From: JAZKFT01 sp040386335
GTDB lineage: Bacteria > Bacteroidota > Bacteroidia > Chitinophagales > Chitinophagaceae
DNA: 64,000 bases
Assembly (NCBI GenBank): GCA_040386335.1
Contig: JAZKFT010000009.1
Coordinates: 62,001-126,000, forward strand
Reading direction: 5' to 3'
A program made the position numbers and the translations under genes. This document shows positions 43,208-53,300 of the stretch, in pieces. Numbering within the stretch: the first letter of the stretch is position 1; every line of letters begins with the position of its first letter. The notes beneath the pieces are model-generated. The model was not told the DNA's origin. It made no database searches and saw only the letters and a list, made by a program, of their open reading frames with translations.

Positions 43208-46200
43208 ATGAAGCAGCTACGTTTACGCCATGTAATTTTTACATGCGCTTTACTGTGTTCATTATTGAGCATCCGGGCACAGGAATTTTACAACAACCTT
43301 AGTGGAGAAAATGCAGTGCGCCAATATTTTACGGCGCATAAAACCCGGTTCAACGCATCTGACCGTGAACTGACCGAATTAAAATTAACCAATGAAAACT
43401 TTGACCGCACAATTGGTCTCCGGCACATTTACGTGCAGCAAAAATTCAACCAGCTGGATGTGGTAAATGCAGTAGCGTCACTTCATTTAAAAAATGACGG
43501 TACGCCGGCTCATGCCGTTTACCAGTTTCTGAAACTGCCTGCCAGCCTTGGTTCTTTTACATCAATTACACCGCAGGAAGCCGTCTTAAAAGCCATGGAA
43601 GAAGCTAAAATGGTATTTACCGGGAACCTGGAACTCAGGCAACCCACCGATGGATCAGTAGAGCAAAAAACAGTTTTTAAAGCAGCCGGAACCAGCTGGG
43701 ATATACCTGTAAGAAAGGCTTATGTGCTGGATAACAGTACAAATTCCGTTGTACTTTGCTGGGAAGTACAGTTATATCTCAGGGATCAGCAACATTACTG
43801 GATCATGTACGTAAATGGTACTACCGGAAAAATAGCCTACAAACAGGATATGGTAACCAGCTGCGACTTTGGCAAAAACGGCTATGAAACAGATGAGCTT
43901 ATTAAAGACGAACCGTTATTCCAGCCCTCGCCCAAATTGAATGAAGGAATTGCCAATAACATTGCTGCAGAGGACTTTAGCGTAAATGGTCTAACCGGAA
44001 TTACCAATCAATACCGGGTGTATAATGCTCCGTACGAAGCGCCTAACCAGGCCGGTGCCACTCATTCTTTGGTGTCTACCGGTGGCGATGTGCTGGGTTC
44101 ACCTGATGGCTGGCATAAAACAGGTAATGCTATCACCAATGTCTATACCCGCGGCAATAATGTTTGGGCGTTCCAGGACCCAAGTCCCGGCCCATTAGGT
44201 GGCGTACCCAGTGCCGACCCCACCCGGACCGCTTACAATAACGGAGGACTTGGCGGAACTGCGGCGCTGGCAGAGCCTTTCCTGTTCGACTACCCGATAA
44301 ACCTGAACAACGAGCCAGCAACCTATCAAAATGGCGCCATCGTAAATCTTTTTTACTGGAATAACCTGATGCATGATGTTTTTTATCATTTTGGCTTTAA
44401 CGAGGCATCGCAGAATTTTGAAGAGTCGCACAATTTTAGTACGGGAACAAATCGGGGCAATAAACCGCTGGGTGCCAATGATGCCGTTTGGGCCCAGGCA
44501 CAGGATGGCGGCGGCACCAACAACGCCAACTTCCTGACACTGGCAGATGGTATCAATGGCCAGATGCAAATGTACCTGTGGACCGGATCTGTGCCCGATA
44601 GCATAGTGCTGATCAATAGCAATTCCATTGCCATGCCGCCTGCGGGTAAAAAGTATCTTTCTGTCCAGGGATCTTTTGGCAATTCAGTTGCAGCAAATAA
44701 TGACCTTTTTGCCAACCCAATTCTAAATAAGGCATTTTTAATTGTTCAAAAAAATGTGCTGGGTGTTGGAACGTCCAGCGAGGGCTGTGGTACCGGGCAA
44801 ATGGGTGTAGCGCTGCCGCCTGCCAATGATGTTAATGGTAAAATTGTCATTATCGACAGGGGTACCTGTTCCTTTGTGGAAAAGGTTTTAGGAGCTCAAT
44901 TGGGCGGCGCTGCAGGTGTTATCGTTATCAATAATGTACCCGGCGCCCCGCCACTGGCCATGGGCGGCTCAGATGCACCCACCAATGCTATTGTGATACC
45001 AGCCGTGATGGTGAGTTTTGAAGCAGGTAAAGAATTAAAAGCCGCCCTGGTAGCGGGAGCGGTGATCAATGGTTCTCTAAAAAAGAACATCAACAATCCT
45101 AAAAGAGATGGCGACCTGGACAATGGTGTCATTGCACATGAATATGGTCATGGAATTTCTACACGCCTTACCGCAGGCGGTCCCAACCCAACAAGCCGCT
45201 TATCGGGCGACGAGCAAGGTGGCGAAGGATGGAGCGATAACTTTGCGCTCTACACAACCACAAGAAGCACTGATCTTTTGCCACCTGTTGCAGGGCATCC
45301 TTTTGGAGTTTTGCCCGACCGGGGAATTGGCAGTTACGTAACCTACCAGCAGCACCAGGATGGCGCTGGTATACGACCAACGCGTTACAGCATCAGCAAA
45401 ACTGTAAACCCATCTACCTATAAAGACATTGCAAAAGGTGGTGAAATTACGCTGCCGCATGGCGTCGGGTATATTTGGTGCAGCATGCTCTACGAAATGC
45501 AGCAGGAATTGATTGACCAATATGGTTTTAATAATGACATCTATAACCCGGCCGACCCCACCCCTTCGCAAAACGTACCAGCAGGTGCAGGGGGCAATAA
45601 TGTAGCTATGAGGCTTGTAATGGAAGGTCTGAAACTACAGCCTGCCGGACCCACTTTTGTACAACAAAGAGACGCTATCTTAAAGGCCGACACGCTGCTG
45701 TACAATGCCCAACATTCGTGTAAAATATGGGCAGCTTTTGCAAAAAGAGGACTTGGTTTCAGTGCTGTTTCCGGCACTAATGGCCTGGGAGATGAAGTCG
45801 AGCAGTTTAACGTATCACCGCTTTGTAACCCTCAAACCGTGCTGAGTATTAAGAAAACAGCACCGTCTATCATGACAAACAACGAGGAGATCACTTATAC
45901 CATCGAAGTAAAAAACATCAGCCCCATTACCCTTACAGCCAGCAATCTGACGGTGACTGATACCTTACCTGCATTTACTACCTATATAAGCTCCGACACC
46001 GGTACAAACGTGGGAAATGTCGTAAGCTGGCCATTATATAATCTTGCTGCCGGCCAAACCATTACACATACTGTAACCGTTCGCGCAAATCATCCCACGC
46101 CGGCTACGCTGATGTTAAATGAAGACAATGAAGGAGCAGGCAATATTTTTAAATCTACCAATACAGGCTTTCAAAACTTTAATCTCATCAGCACCGGTGC

Positions 46201-47518
46201 ATTTAGTGGAACAAAGGTTTGGTTTGTGGAAGATTATGATATCCCCGGTTCCAACGCAACGCTTGAAAGCAAAGCCAAAATCAACGTGCCGGCGGGTGGG
46301 GCTTTCCTGATATTTAATCATAAGTACGCTGCCGAAGCTGAATATGACGGCGGTGTCGTAGAAACATCGGTTGACAGTATTAATTGGGTCCACCTTAATA
46401 CGTTTACCAAGAATGGCTACAACGGTGTTATTTCAATGTTGAATAACCCATTGATCGGCACAGCAGATCGCCCCTCTTTTACAGGAACATCGCCGGGATA
46501 TATTCAATCTATCGCCAGTCTGAATTCCTTTGCCGGACAGTCTGTTTTTGTACGTTTCAGGTTTACCTCTGACCCTGCCGGCGGCAGCATTACTGGCGGC
46601 GGATGGTGGGTAGACGATGTATACCTGGCCAGCGGCGCCTCATTTATTACCAACAAGGCTGCTTCCAGCGCACCTAATGCAGCGAATAAAGTAACTGCTG
46701 ATGCCGCAACACTGATCATCAATTCCCCTTGTCTTTCCACGCTGAATCAGCTGATACCTACAGTGGCCAACGCCTATTTAGGGGATGGTGTTTGTGTAGA
46801 TAATTTTGCTAACTGGATGCATTATTTCAAAGGCTCCAATCTTTTATTATCCGTAAAGAAAACAGCCCAAACAAGTGGTATCACACCAGCTAATATTAAG
46901 GTCGGTGTGGATACCGGGTCAGCTGCAATAAGTATTACTGCGCCTTATACCAGCACTTTTGGCAATGCCGATTGGTTTGTTACAAGAAGGTATTGGAATG
47001 TAACCAGCGCCACAGCACTAACATCGCCAACGCCTGTGCGATTTTATTATACCAATGCAGAACTGGATGAATTAAAAGCAAAGGCTACCAACGTGACCAA
47101 TAATACGAATGCTGTGGTATATAAAATAACTACTCAGGCAGACCCAGACCCGGCCACCGGCCATAATGGTGTACAGCCTGCAGATGTGGTTTTCCCTGCC
47201 TATACCTACCTGGGCACCAACAGTAATTACAACCTTATAGAATTTAATGTAAACCAATTCTCTGGTGGCGGCATTGGTGGCACCAAAACAGTATGCCGGT
47301 ACACATTTACAGGAACCGGCAACTGGAACCTGGCGGCTAACTGGAGTGGCAATGCTATGCCTCCGGGCGTACTGCCTGCGGGATGTGAAATCAACGTGGA
47401 CCCATCCTCAGGCGAGGCCATTTTAAATGTGCCGCAGACTATTTCTGTTGGCGCAAAAATTACAGTAAAGGCAGGAAAAGTATTGGTGGTGCAGGGCAAC
47501 CTGACAATCAACCAGTAG
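43208..47518 (+). CDS. secreted fungalysin-type (M36) metalloprotease, multidomain
   Basis: 1436 residues with a signal peptide ending SIRAQ. Order of domains: fungalysin/thermolysin propeptide (~40-200); first part of the catalytic domain (NLFYWNNLMHDVFYHFGF near 380); an inserted PA domain (VNGKIVIIDRGTCSFVEKV, ~540-620); the zinc site HEYGH at 644-648 with the third ligand Glu in GDEQGGEGWSD; then a DUF11-type Ig-like repeat (SIKKTAPSIMTNNEEITYT) and a beta-rich C-terminal part. It degrades extracellular protein after self-removal of the propeptide. I see no type IX sorting domain at the C-terminus, which ends in a beta-helix-like repeat (ISVGAKITVKAGKVLVV), so the export route past the outer membrane is open. 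Confidence 0.92.
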   Translation: MKQLRLRHVIFTCALLCSLLSIRAQEFYNNLSGENAVRQYFTAHKTRFNASDRELTELKLTNENFDRTIGLRHIYVQQKFNQLDVVNAVASLHLKNDGTPAHAVYQFLKLPASLGSFTSITPQEAVLKAMEEAKMVFTGNLELRQPTDGSVEQKTVFKAAGTSWDIPVRKAYVLDNSTNSVVLCWEVQLYLRDQQHYWIMYVNGTTGKIAYKQDMVTSCDFGKNGYETDELIKDEPLFQPSPKLNEGIANNIAAEDFSVNGLTGITNQYRVYNAPYEAPNQAGATHSLVSTGGDVLGSPDGWHKTGNAITNVYTRGNNVWAFQDPSPGPLGGVPSADPTRTAYNNGGLGGTAALAEPFLFDYPINLNNEPATYQNGAIVNLFYWNNLMHDVFYHFGFNEASQNFEESHNFSTGTNRGNKPLGANDAVWAQAQDGGGTNNANFLTLADGINGQMQMYLWTGSVPDSIVLINSNSIAMPPAGKKYLSVQGSFGNSVAANNDLFANPILNKAFLIVQKNVLGVGTSSEGCGTGQMGVALPPANDVNGKIVIIDRGTCSFVEKVLGAQLGGAAGVIVINNVPGAPPLAMGGSDAPTNAIVIPAVMVSFEAGKELKAALVAGAVINGSLKKNINNPKRDGDLDNGVIAHEYGHGISTRLTAGGPNPTSRLSGDEQGGEGWSDNFALYTTTRSTDLLPPVAGHPFGVLPDRGIGSYVTYQQHQDGAGIRPTRYSISKTVNPSTYKDIAKGGEITLPHGVGYIWCSMLYEMQQELIDQYGFNNDIYNPADPTPSQNVPAGAGGNNVAMRLVMEGLKLQPAGPTFVQQRDAILKADTLLYNAQHSCKIWAAFAKRGLGFSAVSGTNGLGDEVEQFNVSPLCNPQTVLSIKKTAPSIMTNNEEITYTIEVKNISPITLTASNLTVTDTLPAFTTYISSDTGTNVGNVVSWPLYNLAAGQTITHTVTVRANHPTPATLMLNEDNEGAGNIFKSTNTGFQNFNLISTGAFSGTKVWFVEDYDIPGSNATLESKAKINVPAGGAFLIFNHKYAAEAEYDGGVVETSVDSINWVHLNTFTKNGYNGVISMLNNPLIGTADRPSFTGTSPGYIQSIASLNSFAGQSVFVRFRFTSDPAGGSITGGGWWVDDVYLASGASFITNKAASSAPNAANKVTADAATLIINSPCLSTLNQLIPTVANAYLGDGVCVDNFANWMHYFKGSNLLLSVKKTAQTSGITPANIKVGVDTGSAAISITAPYTSTFGNADWFVTRRYWNVTSATALTSPTPVRFYYTNAELDELKAKATNVTNNTNAVVYKITTQADPDPATGHNGVQPADVVFPAYTYLGTNSNYNLIEFNVNQFSGGGIGGTKTVCRYTFTGTGNWNLAANWSGNAMPPGVLPAGCEINVDPSSGEAILNVPQTISVGAKITVKAGKVLVVQGNLTINQ

Positions 47519-47554
47519 ATGATAATTCAGAGATAATTTACTTCAGCCCATTAA

Positions 47555-47582
47555 AAAGCCGGTGATTTTGGTCACCGGCTTT
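47555..47582. terminator. bidirectional terminator
   Basis: An 11-bp perfect stem AAAGCCGGTGA / TCACCGGCTTT with a six-base loop, flanked by A- and T-rich sequence, between the convergent protease and response regulator genes. Confidence 0.85.
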
Positions 47583-47609
47583 ATTATTATTAGCTGTATC
47601 AGATCCTTA

Positions 47610-48320
47610 TCAGGAAGCAGGGGGTTCGTTCACTACCAGCCTGAAGCCATTGCCATGGATGTTTACGATTTCCAGGCTATCGTCTTCTCTCAGGTATTTA
47701 CGCAGTTTGGCGATGTACACATCCATGCTGCGACCATTGAAATAGGTATCGCTACCCCATATCTTCTTTAATGCTTTTTCGCGTGGCAGCAGATCATTCT
47801 TGTGCTCGGCCAGCATTTTCAATAGTTCATTTTCTTTAGGGCTCAGCGTTTGGGTTTTACCATCAGCCACCAGTTCCCGTAGCTTGGGGTTAAAATGAAA
47901 CTTACCCAGGTCGAACTGCATATTATCGGCTTCGCGGTTCAGTTCTTCGTTGCGTTTTAAGATTGCCTTTATTTTCAACAACAGCACTTCGCTGTCGAAT
48001 GGTTTAGTAATATAATCATCAGCGCCCAGTTTATAACCCTGGATAATATCATCTTTCATGGTTTTTGCACTCAGGAAAAACAGTGGAATATCAGGATCTA
48101 CATCGCGGATCTCTTCGGCCAGGGTAAAGCCATCCATATTCGGCATCATAACATCCAGCAGGCAGATATCGTATTTTTCTCTTTGAAAAGCAGCCAATCC
48201 AAGGCGGCCATCCCTTTCGAGGGTTACATCGTAGTCGCTTAGTTCCAGGTAATTTTTTAATACCATACCAAGGTTGGTATCGTCTTCGCAAAGAAGGATC
48301 TTGTTATTTTTTGTTTCCAT
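47610..48320 (-). CDS. OmpR-family response regulator (RprY-like)
   Basis: 236 residues. Receiver domain with acidic pocket CEDD, phosphorylatable D56 in LLDVMMPNMDG, LSAKTM and Lys in ITKPFDSE. The C-terminal winged helix includes LSPKENELLKMLAEHKNDLL and YFNGRSMDVYIAKLRKYLRED. It resembles Bacteroides RprY. A sensor kinase gene would be expected next to it but is not present, so the regulator is an orphan here. Confidence 0.93.
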   Translation of the reverse strand: METKNNKILLCEDDTNLGMVLKNYLELSDYDVTLERDGRLGLAAFQREKYDICLLDVMMPNMDGFTLAEEIRDVDPDIPLFFLSAKTMKDDIIQGYKLGADDYITKPFDSEVLLLKIKAILKRNEELNREADNMQFDLGKFHFNPKLRELVADGKTQTLSPKENELLKMLAEHKNDLLPREKALKKIWGSDTYFNGRSMDVYIAKLRKYLREDDSLEIVNIHGNGFRLVVNEPPAS

Positions 48321-48707
48321 GTCTGGTTTGTTTTATGCTTAAAGATAGTAGCAGGCAGCAACATACAACTCATCAGGTTAATAAAATTGTAAAGGTTTGC
48401 AGGGCCTCTTGCTTCCACAATACCACTCAGTAGTACAAATTTGAGGCTGCGATGTCATCCCATTTTCAAAATCATTATGAACCTGCCTGATACCACTATA
48501 CAATGCTGAAAGCCAAATGGTTCATCATGCTTCGATTCAAAGTCTGCATTTTCCGGTTATTTAAAAAAATGGGATGCATCTTGCCCAATTGGGGCATGGC
48601 GACCCAACTCCGGCGCGATATTTTAAACACCAGCCTTTTCATTAAAAACACCACCGAAGTAATAATTGGAAAGCAATTTTACCAAATGAAACTTTAAGTT
48701 TGCCCCT
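48321..48707. other. 387-bp spacer, two promoters, no convincing gene
   Basis: On the minus strand TTG (48368-48366), an 18-bp spacer and TATCTTTA (48347-48340) form a likely promoter for the response regulator. On the plus strand TAAGTTTG (48695-48702) precedes the arginase-fold gene. A 64-codon frame at 48503-48697 has no coding signs. Confidence 0.45.
48695..48702 (+). promoter_or_regulatory. -7 box TAAGTTTG
   Basis: Exact TAnnTTTG five bases before the ATG at 48708. The nearest upstream TTG is 26 bp away, longer than normal, so the -33 part is doubtful. A leaderless transcript is implied. Confidence 0.4.
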
Positions 48708-49826
48708 ATGTTAAACACTTCGCTTTTAGAAGATTTTTTAGTGCCTGTAAATACATTCGCCATAAGCGACGACGAAGGCTACCTGCCGGGCCAGCTAGGC
48801 CAGGTATTGAACGAGACATCAGTGGAAGCTGCTCATATCATATTAGTGGGTTCCAACGAATATAGGGGTGGAGCGATCTCCACAGTGATTCAAACTGCAG
48901 ATGCCATCCGAAAGCAACTCTATCAATTATATTATTGGCATGCCGATGTACAGGTGGCTGACATTGGCAATATAAAAACAGGCGCCACCCTGGCAGACAG
49001 CATCGCTGCTCTAAAAACGGTTTGTGGCGAACTGATGGACGCGGGTAAAAAAGTAATTATAATAGGGGGCAGCCACGATAATACCCTGGCCCAGTACAAT
49101 GCCTTTGCCGATCGTAAACAAATTATTGAAGCAGCCGTAGTTGATTCGCTTATTGACCTGCGGCAGGATACACCGGACCGCAGTCAGAATTTTTTATTAG
49201 AGATGTTGCTGGGCCAGCCCAATTTTATCCGCCACTACAACCATATAGCCTTCCAAAGCTATTTTGTACATCCCCGTTTACTGGAAACGGTAGACAAGCT
49301 GCGGTTTGATTGCTACCGCGTTGGTAAGGTAACGGAACATATAGAAGATATGGAGCCTGTTATCCGAAGCAGTCATTTAGTAAGCTTTGACATGAATGCC
49401 ATAGCGCATGCATACGCCCCGGCCGGCAATCTCAGCCCCAATGGCCTCAATGGTGTTGAGGCGTGCAAACTCATGCAGTACGCTGGCATGAGTGCATCGG
49501 TGCAAACGGTTGGTATTTATGGTTTTGACGCCACCAAAGACAAGGACGGGCTTACTGCTATGCAGGTAGCTCATATGCTCTGGTATTACCTGGACGGTTT
49601 TCAAAAACAACAGCATGAAGCGGCCATCGAAGACCGCAATTCGTTTAATGAATTCAATACTGTTTGTGCCGAAGTGGACACTTTATTCCTTCAAAGTAAA
49701 CGTACCGGCAGGTGGTGGATGCAATTGCCCGATAAAAGTTTTACAGCCTGCAGTTATGCCGATTATCTTACGGCTTCCCATAATGATTTGCCTGAAAGAT
49801 GGCTTAGAGCTCAGGAAAGAATTTAG
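48708..49826 (+). CDS. arginase-fold (ureohydrolase-like) protein with altered metal site
   Basis: 372 residues. The fold is recognisable from VIIIGGSHDNTLAQYNAF, AAVVDSLIDLRQDT and HLVSFDMNAIAHAYAPAG, which align with the three metal-binding blocks of arginase/formiminoglutamase. Ligands are only partly kept: H123 is present. The DAHxD block reads D146-S-L-I-D150 and so lacks the His. The DxDxxDP block reads D228-M-N-x-x, with Asn at the second Asp. The two-manganese centre is probably incomplete, and hydrolase activity is doubtful. A Bacteroidota-specific branch of the family shows similar changes, as far as I recall. Confidence 0.8.
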   Translation: MLNTSLLEDFLVPVNTFAISDDEGYLPGQLGQVLNETSVEAAHIILVGSNEYRGGAISTVIQTADAIRKQLYQLYYWHADVQVADIGNIKTGATLADSIAALKTVCGELMDAGKKVIIIGGSHDNTLAQYNAFADRKQIIEAAVVDSLIDLRQDTPDRSQNFLLEMLLGQPNFIRHYNHIAFQSYFVHPRLLETVDKLRFDCYRVGKVTEHIEDMEPVIRSSHLVSFDMNAIAHAYAPAGNLSPNGLNGVEACKLMQYAGMSASVQTVGIYGFDATKDKDGLTAMQVAHMLWYYLDGFQKQQHEAAIEDRNSFNEFNTVCAEVDTLFLQSKRTGRWWMQLPDKSFTACSYADYLTASHNDLPERWLRAQERI

Positions 49827-49870
49827 TAAAGAGTAATGAGCAAATAGTAACTCAATGTCGTTTAAGAAAT

Positions 49871-49978
49871 GCTCAATTTTCAACGCACAATTTTCCATTT
49901 TCAAATACGTAGACTCTGGTTTTTTTGATATGGGTAAGTTGTTCCGTTTGATACGGGATTGAAAATTGAGCGTTGATT
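49871..49978. repeat. mirrored heptad arrays
   Basis: 49871-49905: GCTCAAT, TTTCAAC, GCACAAT, TTTCCAT, TTTCAAA. 49958-49978: GATTGAA, AATTGAG, CGTTGAT, the reverse complement of the first part of the left arm. Confidence 0.7.
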
Positions 49979-50040
49979 TACTTGTCCTGCTTTTGGGGGG
50001 ATTGAACATTTTTTTAGTGAAGAACAAAAAATGACAACGA

Positions 50041-50082
50041 CTTGCCCGTTGCTTATTGCCTCTTGCCCTCTGCCCTTTGCTC
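50041..50082. repeat. six-unit heptad array
   Basis: CTTGCCC, GTTGCTT, ATTGCCT, CTTGCCC, TCTGCCC, TTTGCTC in exact register, 28 bp before the antiporter start codon. No inverted partner found next to it. Confidence 0.75.
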
Positions 50083-50109
50083 CCGATACCTTATTTTTAT
50101 CGGAATCGC

Positions 50110-52350
50110 ATGAACCATTTACCAGCCTTAATAACCGACCTCGCATTGATATTGGGTGCCGCCGGCATCATCACCCTGCTGTTCCGCCGGCTGAAGCAAC
50201 CGGTGGTGCTGGGTTATATTATTGCCGGCCTGCTCGTTGGGCCCAATTTTAAATTGCTCCCCACCATTACGGAAACAGAAGGCATACAGATATGGGCCGA
50301 TATCGGTGTTATCGTGCTGCTTTTTGCCCTCGGTCTTGAATTCAGTTTTAAGAAACTGGCTACCGTAGGCCCATCAGCCGCCATTACCGGACTTTTTGAG
50401 TTGGTGTGTATGATGCTGATTGGCTTTTTTACCGGCAAAATGATGGGCTGGCCACAAATGGATTGCCTGTTCCTCGGGGGTATCATCGCCATTTCTTCCA
50501 CTACCATTATATTCCGGGCATTTGACGAACTGGGACTTAAGACCAAACAATTTACCAACCTTGTCATGGGCATTTTGGTAATCGAAGACCTGGTGGCCGT
50601 TTTATTGCTGGTATTGCTTTCCACCCTGGCCGTTAGCCAGGCAAGCGCCGGCACCGAAATGATGATAGCCCTCGTGAAACTGGGATTCTTCCTGGTACTC
50701 TGGTTTATCATGGGGATTTATATTTTGCCCTCATTTTTAAAACTGGTCTCGAAATGGCTCAGCAGCGAGACCCTGTTGATTGTGTCTCTGGCGCTTTGCC
50801 TCGGCATGGTAGTACTGGCCACCAAGGTTGGTTTTTCATCAGCATTGGGTGCATTTATTATGGGTTCGGTTTTATCCGAAACATTATACGGCGAAAAAAT
50901 AGAACACCTTATTTCATCGGTAAAGGATTTGTTTGGCGCCATCTTTTTTGTGTCGGTTGGTATGCTTATAGAACCTCAAATACTGGCCAATTATTGGTTA
51001 CCTGTATCGTTGCTTACGGTTATCGTTATTGTGGGCAAGACCGTTTTTGTAAGTGTTGGAGCCATCATCGCAGGCAGGCCATTACAAAAAGCGGTACAAG
51101 CTGGTACGAGTATGTCGCAGATCGGCGAGTTCTCTTTTATCATCGCCAGCCTTGGCCTGTCGTTGAAAGTAACCAGCAACTACCTGTACCCGGTGGCGGT
51201 GGGTGTATCCGTCATCACTACCTTTTCAACACCTTATATGATGCGGCTGGCAGACCCGTTATATGGTTTTCTTCAAAAAAAATTACCGGAAAAATGGCTG
51301 GCAGCAATTGATCGTTATAGTGCAGGATCTCAAACCATGAAGGCCGAAAGTGACTGGCAAAAAGTATTTAAATCGTACCTCCAGATTATTGGGATCAATG
51401 CAGTGATCATCATGGCTATCATTGGCATCAGCACTTATTACCTTAAACCTTTTATTTCCGGATATTTTGAAAATGCATGGGTTGCAAAACTGGTTGCATT
51501 AGTGCTTACTTTGGGAGCAGCCACACCGTTTATCTGGGCCCTGATGGCTAAAAAAATTCCGGGCATCGCCTACAAATCGCTGTGGCTGGATCGCAAGTAT
51601 AATCATGGCCCGCTGGTAACGTTGGAAACATGCCGCAACCTGCTTGGCGTGCTTTTGGTGGGTTTTGTGATTTTACAATTTTTTCCTTTCTGGCCTTCCC
51701 TCGCAGGCACTTTGCTTGTAATGGTGGTGGTGCTGGTTATGTTCCGTCAAAGGCTGCAAAAATTTTACAGCCGCATAGAAAAGCGTTTTATCAGTAACCT
51801 GAACGAGAAGGAAAATGCGCTAAAACCGGCGGCACCCAAATTGCTCACTCCCTGGGATGCACATCTTTCGGGCTTTAAGATCAGCCCCTCCTGCGATTTT
51901 ATTGGCCAAACACTCGAGGAGCTGGCCCTTAGGGAACAGTACGGTATCAATATCGGTTATATTGAAAGGGGTAATAAAATGATCTATGCGCCGGCCCGCG
52001 ACGAAAAATTGTACCCCCACGATGAAATAGGTGTAATAGGCACAGATGCCCAATTGCAGCAATTTCGGAAACTGGTGGAGCTGGCCAATGAAGATTTTGT
52101 AAATGAAACCGACCGTGAAGACATACAACTTGAACGAATTGTGGTGGACGAGCACAATGCATTAAAGGGAAAAGGTATACGCGATTCCGGCATCCGCGAA
52201 AAAACCCATGGGCTTGTAGTCGGAATTGAACGCAATGGCGAAAGAATATTGAACCCATCCAGCTATGAAGTGTTTGAATGGGATGATGTGGTGTGGCTGG
52301 TAGGCGATCATAAAAAAATACAGTCGCTCTTAAGAAAGGCCGGCGATTAA
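50110..52350 (+). CDS. CPA2-family monovalent cation/proton antiporter with TrkA-C domain
   Basis: 746 residues from ATG 50110 (MNHLPALITDLAL). The longer frame to 50056 runs over a heptad repeat and is rejected. About twelve to thirteen membrane helices; GYIIAGLLVGP, LLFALGLEFSFKKL and FLGGIIAISSTTIIFRAF are typical of KefB/KefC-like transporters. After ~residue 560 comes a cytosolic part, then two TrkA-C-like beta domains (LREQYGINIGYIERG and DVVWLVGDHKKI). No Rossmann KTN domain is evident, so control is probably by ligand binding to TrkA-C. Role in K+ or Na+ and pH balance at the inner membrane. Confidence 0.92.
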   Translation: MNHLPALITDLALILGAAGIITLLFRRLKQPVVLGYIIAGLLVGPNFKLLPTITETEGIQIWADIGVIVLLFALGLEFSFKKLATVGPSAAITGLFELVCMMLIGFFTGKMMGWPQMDCLFLGGIIAISSTTIIFRAFDELGLKTKQFTNLVMGILVIEDLVAVLLLVLLSTLAVSQASAGTEMMIALVKLGFFLVLWFIMGIYILPSFLKLVSKWLSSETLLIVSLALCLGMVVLATKVGFSSALGAFIMGSVLSETLYGEKIEHLISSVKDLFGAIFFVSVGMLIEPQILANYWLPVSLLTVIVIVGKTVFVSVGAIIAGRPLQKAVQAGTSMSQIGEFSFIIASLGLSLKVTSNYLYPVAVGVSVITTFSTPYMMRLADPLYGFLQKKLPEKWLAAIDRYSAGSQTMKAESDWQKVFKSYLQIIGINAVIIMAIIGISTYYLKPFISGYFENAWVAKLVALVLTLGAATPFIWALMAKKIPGIAYKSLWLDRKYNHGPLVTLETCRNLLGVLLVGFVILQFFPFWPSLAGTLLVMVVVLVMFRQRLQKFYSRIEKRFISNLNEKENALKPAAPKLLTPWDAHLSGFKISPSCDFIGQTLEELALREQYGINIGYIERGNKMIYAPARDEKLYPHDEIGVIGTDAQLQQFRKLVELANEDFVNETDREDIQLERIVVDEHNALKGKGIRDSGIREKTHGLVVGIERNGERILNPSSYEVFEWDDVVWLVGDHKKIQSLLRKAGD

Positions 52351-52354
52351 TGTT

Positions 52355-52377
52355 TGTAATGCTGAAAGCAAATTACA
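52355..52377 (+). terminator. probable terminator of the antiporter gene
   Basis: TGTAAT-GCT-gaa-AGC-aa-ATTACA forms a 9-bp stem with a small bulge, six bases after the stop codon; a short T-run follows. Confidence 0.5.
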
Positions 52378-52617
52378 TTTAGGAAAAGGCGTTTTTGCCT
52401 CAATGTGTTTACCCCATTTGATATAGAAATCCTGCCAGGCAGAAACCTTATATTCCTGATACGGTTAGAAACCAAATCTATCAAAGCATATGTTTCACTT
52501 AATACGTTTTAGGTCAATTATATAAGGAATATAAGTCCATATAAGTATAAAGTGTTGCCTATCGATTTTTTTTTTGCGACAATTGACAACCCACAAAAGA
52601 TTCTAAACACAATTCAT

Positions 52618-53259
52618 ATGGACCAGCAACACCATCGGTATTTTATGATCAACAAACCGTATAAAATGGTGTCGCAGTTTGTGAGCAATCAGAAGGAATG
52701 GCTGCTTGGAGATTTGGAATTTCGTTTTCCCGAGGGCACTCATGCGGTGGGCAGGCTTGACAAAACTTCGGAAGGGTTGCTACTGCTAACTACAAACAAG
52801 AGTGTGACCAAACTACTTTTCGAAAGTGATATACCTCATAAACGCACCTATCTTATCCAGGTAGAAAAACTAGTAACCCATGAAAGCCTGGAACAGCTGA
52901 GAAACGGTGTGTCGATCGGTTTAAAAGATGGAGGCAGCTTTATTACTTCGCCTTGCAACGTGAAAATTGTGACAAGGCCTGCCGCATTACCCGTTTCGAT
53001 GCACGAATTTGGAAGTCATTTGGCTCAGACATGGCTGGAACTCAGTTTAACCGAAGGTAAATTTCACCAGGTGCGAAAAATGGTGGCGGCAGTGGGGCAT
53101 CATTGTAAACGATTAATAAGGTTGGGCATTGAAGATATATGGCTACAGGATTTGGACATCGGCCACGTAAAAGAACTGGAGGAAACGGCTTTTTTCCAGC
53201 AGTTAAAAATTGACAATTGGAGAGAAAACTATTACCCCCGGATGGAATATATGGACTAA
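52618..53259 (+). CDS. rluE: rRNA pseudouridine synthase (RsuA/RluE family)
   Basis: 213 residues from ATG 52618 (MDQQHHRYFMINKPYKM); the frame extends 22 codons further up without support. Catalytic motif AVGRLDKTSEGLLLLT contains the nucleophilic Asp, then KRTYLIQVE and EGKFHQVRKM. It lacks an N-terminal S4 domain, as RluE does; RluE modifies U2457 of 23S rRNA in E. coli. Which base is modified here is inference. Stands alone, 36 bp before the stop of the convergent Fur-family gene. Confidence 0.88.
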   Translation: MDQQHHRYFMINKPYKMVSQFVSNQKEWLLGDLEFRFPEGTHAVGRLDKTSEGLLLLTTNKSVTKLLFESDIPHKRTYLIQVEKLVTHESLEQLRNGVSIGLKDGGSFITSPCNVKIVTRPAALPVSMHEFGSHLAQTWLELSLTEGKFHQVRKMVAAVGHHCKRLIRLGIEDIWLQDLDIGHVKELEETAFFQQLKIDNWRENYYPRMEYMD

Positions 53260-53300
53260 ACCAAAGTGTATTAAGGTGTCCCTATATCATAAATCCGAAA

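Larger units (their letters stand above)
49827..50109. other. 283-bp spacer filled mostly with heptad repeats
   Basis: Apart from the repeat arrays at 49871-49978 and 50041-50082, nothing coding was seen. A TTATTTTTAT stretch at 50091-50100 may be a weak -7 box for the antiporter gene. Confidence 0.5.

Noticed and set aside
48503..48697. 64-codon plus-strand frame before the arginase-fold gene
   Set aside because: Low-complexity mix of basic and hydrophobic residues without signal, motif or promoter; it ends inside the next gene's promoter region.
50041..50082. Possible CRISPR or minisatellite array
   Set aside because: Units are 7 nt, degenerate and without spacers; treated as part of the heptad family.
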